In this document: positions 33,734 to 41,798 of the stretch, piece after piece
How positions within the stretch are numbered: the first letter of the stretch is position 1
How the letters are laid out: each line of letters opens with the position of its first letter
NCBI GenBank assembly: GCA_910587645.1
Contig: CAJUNA010000044.1
Span: 18,129 to 82,128 of the forward strand
Direction: 5' to 3'
Length of the DNA stretch: 64,000 bases
Source of the DNA: an uncultured Oscillospiraceae bacterium
GTDB lineage: Bacteria > Bacillota > Clostridia > Oscillospirales > Oscillospiraceae
Translations under genes and position numbers: made by a program
The notes under the pieces: model-generated
What the model was told of the DNA's origin: nothing
Database searches by the model: none
Seen by the model: only the letters and a program-made list of their open reading frames with translations

Positions 33734-34357
33734 TCAAATTCCGTTCAGCAGCCCCGCACAGTACGCCATCGCGTCAAATTCCTCCAAAACGCTGTCCTTG
33801 CGCAGGTACAGCGGGTGATGGGGGTGCCCCCGCTTTGATCTGGCCCCGGCGGTGAACCATCTGGCGCCGTAGCCCCTTCCCGTCTCCACCATGTCCAGGA
33901 CGCACCGGGGCAGATAGGGCCGCTGTTCAATCACGGTTCCCCACGCGGCCCATACGGCGGGACACTCCGACAGGGACAGGGCGTAAGCAAATGCCGCCAG
34001 GTTCTCCCGGTGGAGGGCGGGATTCAGCTCCCGCTCCATGTCGCCGGGACGGGTGGCTCGCTGGGCGTAGACATTGCACATGATAAAGCTGTCAAAGCCG
34101 TTGCCCACAGCGACCCGCTCCACGCTCTTGAGGGTGTTGTCCAGGCCGCCGGGGACGGCGGTGGAGGGGTTGACCCCGATACAGAGCAGGGGGCGCTCCC
34201 CCCGGGTCCCCAGCAAATACCGGTATTCCCGGTAGGTATTCGGTACATACAGCCACCGGGCGGCATCGTAGTCCGGGGACGGCTCCAGGGCCTCCCGCAG
34301 GGCGGGCTGAAACGCCAGCAGCTCCGTTTCCACGGTAGGGCAGGCAGGAATGTGCAT
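33734..34357 (-). CDS. DUF1643 domain protein
   Basis: A 207-residue protein of the DUF1643 family: YRYLLGTRGERPLLCIGVNPSTA, then FIMCNVYAQRATRP and a C-terminal RSKRGHPHHPLYLRKDS. Such proteins occur in many bacteria and phages and lack an assigned reaction. ATG 34357 is supported by GAAGGAG 9 bases upstream. It is the last minus-strand gene before the hut operon, read divergently from it. Confidence 0.75.
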   Translation of the reverse strand: MHIPACPTVETELLAFQPALREALEPSPDYDAARWLYVPNTYREYRYLLGTRGERPLLCIGVNPSTAVPGGLDNTLKSVERVAVGNGFDSFIMCNVYAQRATRPGDMERELNPALHRENLAAFAYALSLSECPAVWAAWGTVIEQRPYLPRCVLDMVETGRGYGARWFTAGARSKRGHPHHPLYLRKDSVLEEFDAMAYCAGLLNGI

Positions 34358-34530
34358 TATGATTGGCTCCTTCTCATTTTTTTCAGTGTACCATACCAGC
34401 GCGGGGGCACGCAACATAAATTTGCGGCCTGTCCGCCCGATACGATGCTTTTATACACTGCTGTACCGATGCACCGGTGTAACAGGCCAGCATTGCATGG
34501 AACTCTCGCAAAAATTCCACTTTATTTTAG

Positions 34531-34559
34531 TTGAATTGCACAAGGAAATGAGGTAAAAT
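34531..34559 (+). promoter_or_regulatory. Promoter of the hut cluster
   Basis: TTGAAT (34531-34536), 17 bases, TAAAAT (34554-34559), 36 bases before the hutH start. Confidence 0.6.
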
Positions 34560-34595
34560 CAATTTATACTTTACTATGCGGGAGGAAAATACACA

Positions 34596-36149
34596 ATGGA
34601 ACACCCCAAGGAAATCAAACACGCCGTTCTGGACGGACATAGCCTGACGCTGGAGGCCCTGGTCGCCATCGCCCGGTTCGGCGCAACGGTCTCCCTTGCG
34701 CCTGAGGCCTGGGAAGCCATGGCCCGCTCCCGGGCCTTGGCGGAAAAAATCGCCGTGGAAAAGCGGGTGGCCTACGGCATTACCACCGGCTTTGGCGACT
34801 TCGCCACTGTGGCGGTGCCCGATGAGTGGAGCAGCCAGCTATCCACCAATCTGATCCTCAGCCATTGCACCGGCACCGGGGACCCCTACACCGAGGAACA
34901 GGTCCGGGGCATGATGGTTCTGCGGGCCAACGCCCTGTGCGGCGGCCTCAGCGGCGTACGTCCCGTGCTGGTGGAAATGCTCATTGACATGCTCAACAAG
35001 GGCGTCACGCCCGTCATCCCCCAGAAAGGCTCCCTGGGCGCCTCCGGCGACCTGGCCCCCCTGTCCCACATGGGGCTGGTGCTGCTGGGCCTGGGAGAAG
35101 CTTTCTACCAGGGCCGCAGGATGCCCGGCGGAGAAGCCATGCGGCAGGCCGGCATCCAACCCCTGGACACCCTGGTAAGCAAGGAGGGCCTGGGCATCAC
35201 CAACGGCACCTGCGCCATGACCAGCGTGGGCGCGCTGTATCTTTACGACACCATGATGGCGGCCCGTCTGGCCGATCTGGTCAGCTCCTTGACCCTCACC
35301 GCCCTCACCGGGCAGTTGGACGCTTTCCAGGAGCGGATGCACACCGCCCGGGGCCACCGGGGCCAGATCCAGGTGGCGGCGAACCTGCGGCGGCTCACCG
35401 AGGGCTGCGAGATTTTGGAGCGGAGCCAGGGGGACCGGGTTCAGGACGCCTACGCCCTGCGCTGCATCCCCCAAGTCCACGGGGCCATCCGGGACGCCTT
35501 GGAATTTATCAAGAGCAAGGTGGACATCGAGCTGAACGCCGTCACCGACAACCCCCTGCTGTTCTGTGAGGACGAAGCGGTGATTTCCGGCGGCAACTTC
35601 CACGGGGAGCCGATGGCGCTGCCCTTCGACTTCTTAGGCATTGCCTGCGCGGAGCTTGCCAGCATCTCCGAGCGGCGCATTGAGCGCATGGTCAACGCCG
35701 CCCTGTCCAACGGCCTCACCCGCTTCCTCACCACCGAGGGCGGGGTGAACAGCGGCTTTATGATCGTCCAGTACACAGCGGCTTCCATGGCTTCGGAAAA
35801 CAAGGTGCTGGCCCATCCGGCCTGCGTGGATTCCATCCCCTCCTCCGCCAACCAGGAGGATTTCGTCTCCATGGGCACCACCGCCGCCCGGAAAGCGGGG
35901 ACGATCCTGGAGAACACCCGCTCCGTGCTGGCCTACGAACTGCTGACCGCCTGCCAGGCCATCGACATCCGCCGCCGGGGCGGCGAGCACGGCCAAGGCC
36001 TGTCCCCCGCCGGGGACGCGGTTTACCGCCGCGTCCGGGAACAGGTCGCGTTTATGGAAAAGGACCGGGAGCTGTGGCCCGACATCCAGGCCGTGGAAGC
36101 CATGGTCCGCAGCGGCGAGCTGCTGGAGCTTGTTCCCTGGCTGGAATAA
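34596..36149 (+). CDS. hutH: Histidine ammonia-lyase
   Basis: A 517-residue enzyme that removes ammonia from histidine to give urocanate. The MIO cofactor forms from A149-S150-G151 in GSLGASGDLAPLSHMGL. The catalytic tyrosine is Y60 in AYGITTGFGDF. Length and core motifs (FHGEPMALPFDF, PSSANQEDFVSMG) are typical. It heads the histidine-degradation run; yerC (opposite strand) separates it from hutU. Confidence 0.95.
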   Translation: MEHPKEIKHAVLDGHSLTLEALVAIARFGATVSLAPEAWEAMARSRALAEKIAVEKRVAYGITTGFGDFATVAVPDEWSSQLSTNLILSHCTGTGDPYTEEQVRGMMVLRANALCGGLSGVRPVLVEMLIDMLNKGVTPVIPQKGSLGASGDLAPLSHMGLVLLGLGEAFYQGRRMPGGEAMRQAGIQPLDTLVSKEGLGITNGTCAMTSVGALYLYDTMMAARLADLVSSLTLTALTGQLDAFQERMHTARGHRGQIQVAANLRRLTEGCEILERSQGDRVQDAYALRCIPQVHGAIRDALEFIKSKVDIELNAVTDNPLLFCEDEAVISGGNFHGEPMALPFDFLGIACAELASISERRIERMVNAALSNGLTRFLTTEGGVNSGFMIVQYTAASMASENKVLAHPACVDSIPSSANQEDFVSMGTTAARKAGTILENTRSVLAYELLTACQAIDIRRRGGEHGQGLSPAGDAVYRRVREQVAFMEKDRELWPDIQAVEAMVRSGELLELVPWLE

Positions 36150-36219
36150 GCGAAAAAGTACGGTGCGTCTTTTTTGAGAAAAGGTTTTGCGCCGGGGGCG
36201 CGTTCTCCCGGGAGGGCTT

Positions 36220-36522
36220 TCAAGTGGCCTTCTCCCCATCCCGGCACAGCACCGACCGGTAGCCGCCGGAGCCGAACTGTAGCTCCGTACTGATGCGGGT
36301 TATGGTGGAGCTGCTCACCGGCACCTGGCCGCGGATTTCCTCATAGGTCTCCCCCCGCAGCAGGTGTTTGGCCACCTGGAGCCGCTGGGAGAGGCCGATT
36401 AACTCCTGCATGGTGCATAGGTCGCTGAAAAACGCCCTGCACTCCTCCATGTCCCGCAGGGACAGGATCACCGCCAGCAGCTCCTCAATGCCCTCATTCT
36501 GGTTTTTATCGAGACGGGTCAT
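36220..36522 (-). CDS. YerC/YecD TrpR-superfamily regulator
   Basis: A 100-residue protein of the TrpR superfamily, YerC/YecD branch: a helical N-terminus, then LIGLSQRLQVAKHLLRGETYEEI and the helix-turn-helix VPVSSSTITRISTELQFG. ATG 36522 (MTRLDKNQNEG) follows GGAGGAAG-like sequence. It lies between hutH and hutU on the other strand, 107 bases from the hutU start, so it shares a control region with hutU. It could respond to histidine or another amino acid, but no ligand is known for this branch. Confidence 0.85.
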   Translation of the reverse strand: MTRLDKNQNEGIEELLAVILSLRDMEECRAFFSDLCTMQELIGLSQRLQVAKHLLRGETYEEIRGQVPVSSSTITRISTELQFGSGGYRSVLCRDGEKAT

Positions 36523-36558
36523 CTTGCCCTTCCTCCGTTTCTTCAGCGTTTTTATCCC

Positions 36559-36587
36559 ATTGTAGCACTTGTAAAATAGGCCGTCAA
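36559..36587 (-). promoter_or_regulatory. Promoter of yerC
   Basis: Minus strand TTGACG (36587-36582), 17 bases, TACAAT (36564-36559). It lies in the 107-base region between yerC and hutU. Confidence 0.7.
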
Positions 36588-36629
36588 GATTTCCGGCGGC
36601 CCCGCCCATATCAAAAAGGAGGTTGTTCC

Positions 36630-38654
36630 ATGGAATGGAATCCCAACGGCGCTGTCACCATCCGTTTAGACGATGAACTGCCCACCTACCCATCCTTTGC
36701 CCCCGGCATCCGCCGCGCCCCCCGCCGGGAAGCCAAGCTGTCCCAGGCCGACAAGGCCTTGGCCATCCGCAACGCCCTGCGCTACATCCCGCCCCAGCAC
36801 CATGAACAGATGGCGAAGGAGTTTGCCAAAGAACTGGCCGAACACGGCCGGATTTACGGCTACCGCTTCCGCCCGGAGGGCAAGCTCCACGGCAAGCCCA
36901 TCAGCGAATATAAAGGCAACTGTGTAGAAGCGAAAGCCTTCCAGGTTATGATCGACAACAACCTGGATTTTGACGTAGCCTTGTACCCCTACGAGCTGGT
37001 GACCTACGGCGAGACCGGCCAGGTGTGCCAGAACTGGATGCAGTACCGGCTCATTAAAAAGTACCTGGAAATCATGACCGATGAGCAAACCTTGGTGGTC
37101 ATGTCCGGCCATCCCCTGGGCCTGTTCCGCTCCCACAAGCTGGCCCCCCGGTGCATCATCACCAATGGCCTGATGGTGGGCGGCTTTGACGACCAGAAGA
37201 ACTTCAACCGCGCCGCCGCCTTAGGCGTAGCCAACTACGGCCAGATGACCGCCGGTGGCTGGATGTATATTGGCCCCCAGGGCATTGTCCACGGCACCTT
37301 CAACACCCTGCTCAACGCGGGACGGCTGAAGCTGGGCATTCCCGCCGATGGCAACCTGGCGGGGCGGCTGTTCGTATCCGCCGGCCTGGGCGGCATGAGC
37401 GGCGCCCAGGGCAAGGCGGCGGAGATTGCCGGGGCGGTGTCTATCATCGCGGAGGTGGACGACTCCCGCATTGAAACCCGCTTTACCCAGGGCTGGGTCA
37501 GCGAGCGCACGGAATCCCTGGAAGAAGCCCTCTCCATTGCCCGGAAGCATCTGGCGGACAAGACCCCCTGCGCCATCGCCTACCACGGCAACGTGGTAGA
37601 CCTGCTGGAATACTTGTATGACAGCAACGTCCATGTGGACCTGCTCAGCGACCAGACCTCCTGCCATGTCCCTTACGATGGCGGCTACTGCCCCCAGGGC
37701 CTCACCTTCGCCCAGCGCACGGAGATGCTGGACAAAGACCCGGCGGGCTTCCGCACCCTGGTGGATAAGTCCCTGCGGCGGCACTATGAGATGATCTGCA
37801 AGCTTCACGGCCGGGGAACCTATTTCTTCGACTATGGCAACAGCTTCCTCAAGGCGGTCTTTGACGCCGGCGTGAAGGCGGTATGCCGGAACGGGGAGAA
37901 CGACCTGGACGGCTTTGTGTTCCCTTCCTATGTGGAGGACATCCTAGGCCCCTGCCTGTTTGACTTCGGGTATGGCCCCTTCCGCTGGTGCTGCCTGTCC
38001 CGGGACAGCGGGGATTTGGACAAGACCGATGCGGCGGCGGCGGAATACATTCTGGCCCACAACCGCCGCTATCAGGACTACGACAACTACGTCTGGGTGC
38101 GGGACGCCAAGAAAAACAAGCTGGTCGTAGGTACCCAGTGCCGCATTCTGTATCAGGACGCCATGGGCCGCATGAACCTGGCGCTGAAATTCAACGAAAT
38201 GGTGCGGAACGGGGAAATTGGCCCGGTGATGCTGGGCCGCGACCACCATGACACCGGCGGCACCGACTCCCCCTTCCGGGAGACCAGCAACATCAAGGAC
38301 GGTTCCAACATTATGGCGGATATGGCGGTGCAGTGCTACGCGGGCAACGCGGCCCGGGGCATGAGCCTCATCGCCCTCCACAACGGCGGCGGCACCGGCA
38401 TCGGCCGCGCGGTGAACGGCGGCTTCGGCATGGTGCTGGACGGCTCCGAGCGTGTGGATACGGTTCTGCGGATGTCCATGCCCTGGGACGTCATGGTGGG
38501 TGTCTCCCGCCGGGCCTGGGCCTGCAATGAAAACGCCCTCACCACCGCCGCCGAGTATAACCGGATGCGGGAGGGCAGCGACCACATCACCCTGCCCTAC
38601 ACGGCGGATGGCGCGCTGGTGGAAGCCGCCCTGCGGGAAGCGGGGGAGGCGTAA
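36630..38654 (+). CDS. hutU: Urocanate hydratase
   Basis: A 674-residue enzyme that hydrates urocanate to imidazolone propionate using NAD+ as electrophile. It is of the long Firmicutes/Bacteroidetes type, not the ~555-residue proteobacterial type. Recognisable blocks are YKGNCVEAKAFQVMIDNNLD, GQMTAGGWMYIGPQGIVHGT, LGGMSGAQGKAAEIAG and RDHHDTGGTDSPFRETSNI. ATG 36630 follows AAAAAGGAGG. The TAA stop shares its last base with the hutI start. Confidence 0.95.
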   Translation: MEWNPNGAVTIRLDDELPTYPSFAPGIRRAPRREAKLSQADKALAIRNALRYIPPQHHEQMAKEFAKELAEHGRIYGYRFRPEGKLHGKPISEYKGNCVEAKAFQVMIDNNLDFDVALYPYELVTYGETGQVCQNWMQYRLIKKYLEIMTDEQTLVVMSGHPLGLFRSHKLAPRCIITNGLMVGGFDDQKNFNRAAALGVANYGQMTAGGWMYIGPQGIVHGTFNTLLNAGRLKLGIPADGNLAGRLFVSAGLGGMSGAQGKAAEIAGAVSIIAEVDDSRIETRFTQGWVSERTESLEEALSIARKHLADKTPCAIAYHGNVVDLLEYLYDSNVHVDLLSDQTSCHVPYDGGYCPQGLTFAQRTEMLDKDPAGFRTLVDKSLRRHYEMICKLHGRGTYFFDYGNSFLKAVFDAGVKAVCRNGENDLDGFVFPSYVEDILGPCLFDFGYGPFRWCCLSRDSGDLDKTDAAAAEYILAHNRRYQDYDNYVWVRDAKKNKLVVGTQCRILYQDAMGRMNLALKFNEMVRNGEIGPVMLGRDHHDTGGTDSPFRETSNIKDGSNIMADMAVQCYAGNAARGMSLIALHNGGGTGIGRAVNGGFGMVLDGSERVDTVLRMSMPWDVMVGVSRRAWACNENALTTAAEYNRMREGSDHITLPYTADGALVEAALREAGEA

Positions 38655-39889
38655 TGGACCGGCTTTTGGTAAAAAACATCGGCGTCCTTGCCACCCCCGA
38701 GGGGCGCAGCGCCAAGGGCGGCAAAGCCCAGGGCGAAATCCGCACCCTCCGGAACGCCTGGGTGCGGATTGAGGGCGGCCTCATCACCGGCCTTGGCTCC
38801 GGCGAGCCGGAGGGGACGGAAAACGCCCGCATCCTGGACGCCGGCGGCCGGTTGGCAACACCGGGGCTGGTGGACGCCCACACCCACCTGGTTTTCGGCG
38901 GCTGGCGGCAGAACGAGCTGGCCCTGAAGCTGCGGGGGACGCCATACCTGGACATCCTGGCCCAGGGCGGCGGCATCCTGTCCACTGTCCGCGCCACCCG
39001 AGCCGCGTCCGAGAAGGAACTGGAGGACAAAGCCCGTCTCGCGCTGGACGAAATGCTGGCTTTCGGCACCACTACCTGCGAGGCGAAAAGCGGCTACGGC
39101 CTGGACAAGGAGACGGAGCTGCACCAGCTCCGGGTCATCCGGGCCTTGGACGGCAGCCATCCCATAGACCTGGTACCCACTTTCCTGGGCGCGCACGCCC
39201 TGTCGGAGGAGTACAAAAACGACCGCCAGGGATACATCCGCCTGCTGTGCGGGGACATAATCCCCGCCATCGCGGCGGAGGGGCTGGCGTCCTTCTGCGA
39301 CGTATTCTGTGAGACCGGCGTATTCACAGCGGAGGAATCCCGCACCATTTTGGAAGCGGGAAAGGCTCACGGCCTTCTCCCGAAAATTCACGCCGATGAG
39401 ATCGACCCCATTGGCGGCTCCCGTTTAGCGGGGGAGATAGGCGCCGTATCGGCGGAGCATCTGATTGTCTGCCCGCCGGAGGGCATTGCCGCCATGGCGG
39501 CTGGCGGAACGGCCGCCTGCCTGCTGCCGGCCACCAGCTTCTATTTAGGCGCGGCCTACGCCCCCGCCCGGGAGATGGTGTCCGCCGGGGTGCCGGTAGC
39601 CCTGGCAACGGATTTCAACCCCGGCTCCTGCCCCTGCCTGAACATGCAGCTTGTCATGAGCCTTGGCTGCCTGAAATACCGCTTAACCCCGGAGGAGGTC
39701 CTCAGCGCCGTAACCCTCAACGCCGCCGCCGCCATCAAGCGCGCGGAGTCCGTTGGCTCCTTAGAGCCTGGAAAGCTGGGGGATTTGGTGATCTGGGACG
39801 GGCCGGATTTAAATTACATCTGCTACCGCCTGGGCAGCAACCTGGCCCATACGGTGATCAAAAAGGGTGTTCCCTATGGGAAGGAGTAA
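38654..39889 (+). CDS. hutI: Imidazolonepropionase
   Basis: A 411-residue amidohydrolase that opens imidazolone propionate to N-formimino-glutamate. The metal-binding motif is VDAHTHLVFGG (H76, H78), with KIHADEIDPIGGS and ALATDFNPGSCP later. Length is normal. It overlaps hutU by one base and is followed after 6 bases by ftcD, so the genes are translationally linked. Confidence 0.95.
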   Translation: MDRLLVKNIGVLATPEGRSAKGGKAQGEIRTLRNAWVRIEGGLITGLGSGEPEGTENARILDAGGRLATPGLVDAHTHLVFGGWRQNELALKLRGTPYLDILAQGGGILSTVRATRAASEKELEDKARLALDEMLAFGTTTCEAKSGYGLDKETELHQLRVIRALDGSHPIDLVPTFLGAHALSEEYKNDRQGYIRLLCGDIIPAIAAEGLASFCDVFCETGVFTAEESRTILEAGKAHGLLPKIHADEIDPIGGSRLAGEIGAVSAEHLIVCPPEGIAAMAAGGTAACLLPATSFYLGAAYAPAREMVSAGVPVALATDFNPGSCPCLNMQLVMSLGCLKYRLTPEEVLSAVTLNAAAAIKRAESVGSLEPGKLGDLVIWDGPDLNYICYRLGSNLAHTVIKKGVPYGKE

Positions 39890-39895
39890 AGAAAT

Positions 39896-40807
39896 ATGTC
39901 AAAATTAGTTGAGTGCATCCCCAATTTCAGCGTCAGCAAGGAGCGCGACCCCGCAGTATTCCAGGGCTTGGTGGACACCGCCAACAGCGTCCCCGGCTGC
40001 ACGGTGCTGGATGTCCAGACCGACGGCGACCACAACCGCTGCGTGTTCACCATGGTGGGCAGCCCGGCGGCAGTAGAAGAAGTGTCCTTCCAACTGGCGA
40101 AAAAGGCGGCGGAGACCATCGACATGACCCGCCACACCGGCCAGCATCCCCGGATGGGGGCCACGGACGTGATCCCCTTCGTCCCCACCATGGACATGAC
40201 GGTAGAGGAGTGCGTGGCGCTGAGCCGCCGGGTGGCGGAGCGTATCTGGAAGGAACTGGGCATCCCCTCCTTCCTCTATGAGGACTCCGCCGCCACGCCG
40301 GAGCGCCGGAACCTAGCCGCCTGCCGCAAGGGGCAGTTTGAGGGTATGCCTGAAAAACTGCTCCAGCCGGAGTGGGCGCCGGACTACGGCGAACGGAAGA
40401 TCCATCCCACGGCGGGCATCACCGCCATCGGGGCCAGAATGCCGCTGATTGCTTACAACATCAACCTGGACACCTCCGACCTGGAAATTGCCAACAAAAT
40501 CGCCCGGGCCATCCGCGCCGCCAACGGCGGGTTTAAGTACTGCAAGGCCATCGGCGTGATGCTGGAGGAACGGAACATCGCCCAGGTATCCATGAATTTG
40601 GTCAACTACGAGGGCACCCCTATTTACTACGTCTTTGAGATGGTACGCGCCCTGGCGGACCGCTACGGCGTGCGCATCACCGGCAGCGAGCTGGTGGGCC
40701 TGACCCCCGGCAAGGCGATGCTGGACTGCGCGGAATACTATTTGAAGCTGGAGGGCTTTGACGCCCGCAAGCAGGTGATGGAATACCACCTCATCGGCAT
40801 GGAATAA
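39896..40807 (+). CDS. ftcD: Glutamate formimidoyltransferase
   Basis: A 303-residue enzyme that moves the formimino group from formimino-glutamate to THF. It starts SKLVECIPNFSVSKERDP, carries HTGQHPRMGATDVIPFVP and GVMLEERNIAQVSMNLVNY, and matches the formiminotransferase domain of vertebrate FTCD; the cyclodeaminase is a separate gene next door. Glutamate is released for energy metabolism. Confidence 0.95.
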   Translation: MSKLVECIPNFSVSKERDPAVFQGLVDTANSVPGCTVLDVQTDGDHNRCVFTMVGSPAAVEEVSFQLAKKAAETIDMTRHTGQHPRMGATDVIPFVPTMDMTVEECVALSRRVAERIWKELGIPSFLYEDSAATPERRNLAACRKGQFEGMPEKLLQPEWAPDYGERKIHPTAGITAIGARMPLIAYNINLDTSDLEIANKIARAIRAANGGFKYCKAIGVMLEERNIAQVSMNLVNYEGTPIYYVFEMVRALADRYGVRITGSELVGLTPGKAMLDCAEYYLKLEGFDARKQVMEYHLIGME

Positions 40808-40819
40808 GGAGGAACCGAT

Positions 40820-41464
40820 ATGGAAATGAAACTGGCGGAAATGCGGGTGGATCAATTTTCCGAGACCCTGGCCTCTGACGCCCCCGCACCGGGCGGCGGC
40901 TCTGCCGCCGCGCTGGAAGCCGCCCTGGGGGCGGGGCTGGTAGCGATGGTATGCCGCCTGACGCAGGAAAAGGCCCAATTCGCCCGCTACCGGGCGGAGC
41001 TTCTGGCGGTTCAGACACGGGCGGAAGCCCTGCGCTACGCCCTGCTGGATGTGATGGACCGGGACACGGAGGCCTTTTTGCAGGTAAGCCGGGCCTTCCC
41101 CATGCCAAAGAGCACCGAGGAGGAAAAAGCCGCCCGCTCCGCCGCGATCCAGAAGGGCTTGGAGCTGTGTACCCAGACGCCGCTGGAGATCATGAAGCTG
41201 GCGGCGGAAGCCCTGGATCTGGCCGCGTCCCTGTTGGGCCGGTTTAACGAGAACGCCGCCAGCGACCTGGGCGTAGCGGTCCTCTCCCTCCAGGCGGGGC
41301 TGCGGGGCGCGTGGCTGAACGTGTGCATCAACATCGGCAGCCTCCGTGACAAAGCTCTAGCCCAGCACTGCCGTGAGGAGGGCGAAGCCCTGCTGGCCCA
41401 CGCGCTTCCCCTCGCGGAGCGGGTGAGCACCCAGGTGGAGGACGTGATCCGGGAACAGGGCTGA
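40820..41464 (+). CDS. Formiminotetrahydrofolate cyclodeaminase
   Basis: A 214-residue FTCD-C/FchA-family protein. It has the glycine-rich loop SDAPAPGGGSAAALEAALGA and the aspartate motif NENAASDLGVAVLSLQAG. Its place after ftcD points to cyclodeaminase activity: formimino-THF to methenyl-THF plus ammonia. The paralogue at 24465-25085 differs by having GGGG and SDAGCGAV. Exact reaction specificity cannot be proved from sequence alone. ATG 40820 follows AAGGAGGA. Confidence 0.9.
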   Translation: MEMKLAEMRVDQFSETLASDAPAPGGGSAAALEAALGAGLVAMVCRLTQEKAQFARYRAELLAVQTRAEALRYALLDVMDRDTEAFLQVSRAFPMPKSTEEEKAARSAAIQKGLELCTQTPLEIMKLAAEALDLAASLLGRFNENAASDLGVAVLSLQAGLRGAWLNVCINIGSLRDKALAQHCREEGEALLAHALPLAERVSTQVEDVIREQG

Positions 41465-41485
41465 GGGCGCGTTTCACTCTCTTGA

Positions 41486-41522
41486 AAAGGGCCTGTCCGG
41501 CAAAATGCTGGACAGGCCCTTT
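41486..41522 (+). terminator. Terminator of the hut operon
   Basis: AAAGGGCCTGTCC (41486-41498) pairs with GGACAGGCCCTTT (41510-41522), followed by TTCTG. It ends the hut transcript. Confidence 0.85.
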
Positions 41523-41580
41523 CTGCGCGTCTTATTGGGCAGCCCCGGTATAGCCCAAAGAAAGATTTTCCTCAAAACAC

Positions 41581-41798
41581 TTGTTTTTTCATCCTATCTG
41601 CGATATACTCATCACAAATGCTGTATAAATTTCCCAGGCTGCCTTATACAAATTAAGAGTCATTTCGCTGAGATGAACCTGGATTTTGCTGGTAAATGGG
41701 AAAAATTTTTGCCTGTCCATCTTTCAGCATTGATAGGCAGGCCCGTTCAATTTCCAATCCCGGGGCATCCCTTCCCGGCAGCGAATGGAGGAAAACAT
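41581..41798 (+). promoter_or_regulatory. pyrG promoter and leader
   Basis: TTGTTT (41581-41586), 17 bases, TATACT (41604-41609), giving a leader of about 180 bases. Bases 41630-41636 (TTTCCCA) pair perfectly with 41697-41703. The leader contains GCTGAGA and ACCTG strings that recall, but do not complete, a TPP element. No terminator T run follows the fold. The region otherwise holds no gene. Confidence 0.5.

Noticed and set aside
41630..41703. Possible TPP riboswitch before pyrG
   Set aside because: GCTGAGA and ACCTG strings and a closing helix are there, but the P2 partner and the P4/P5 arm are missing or too short, and thiamine control of pyrG makes little sense.
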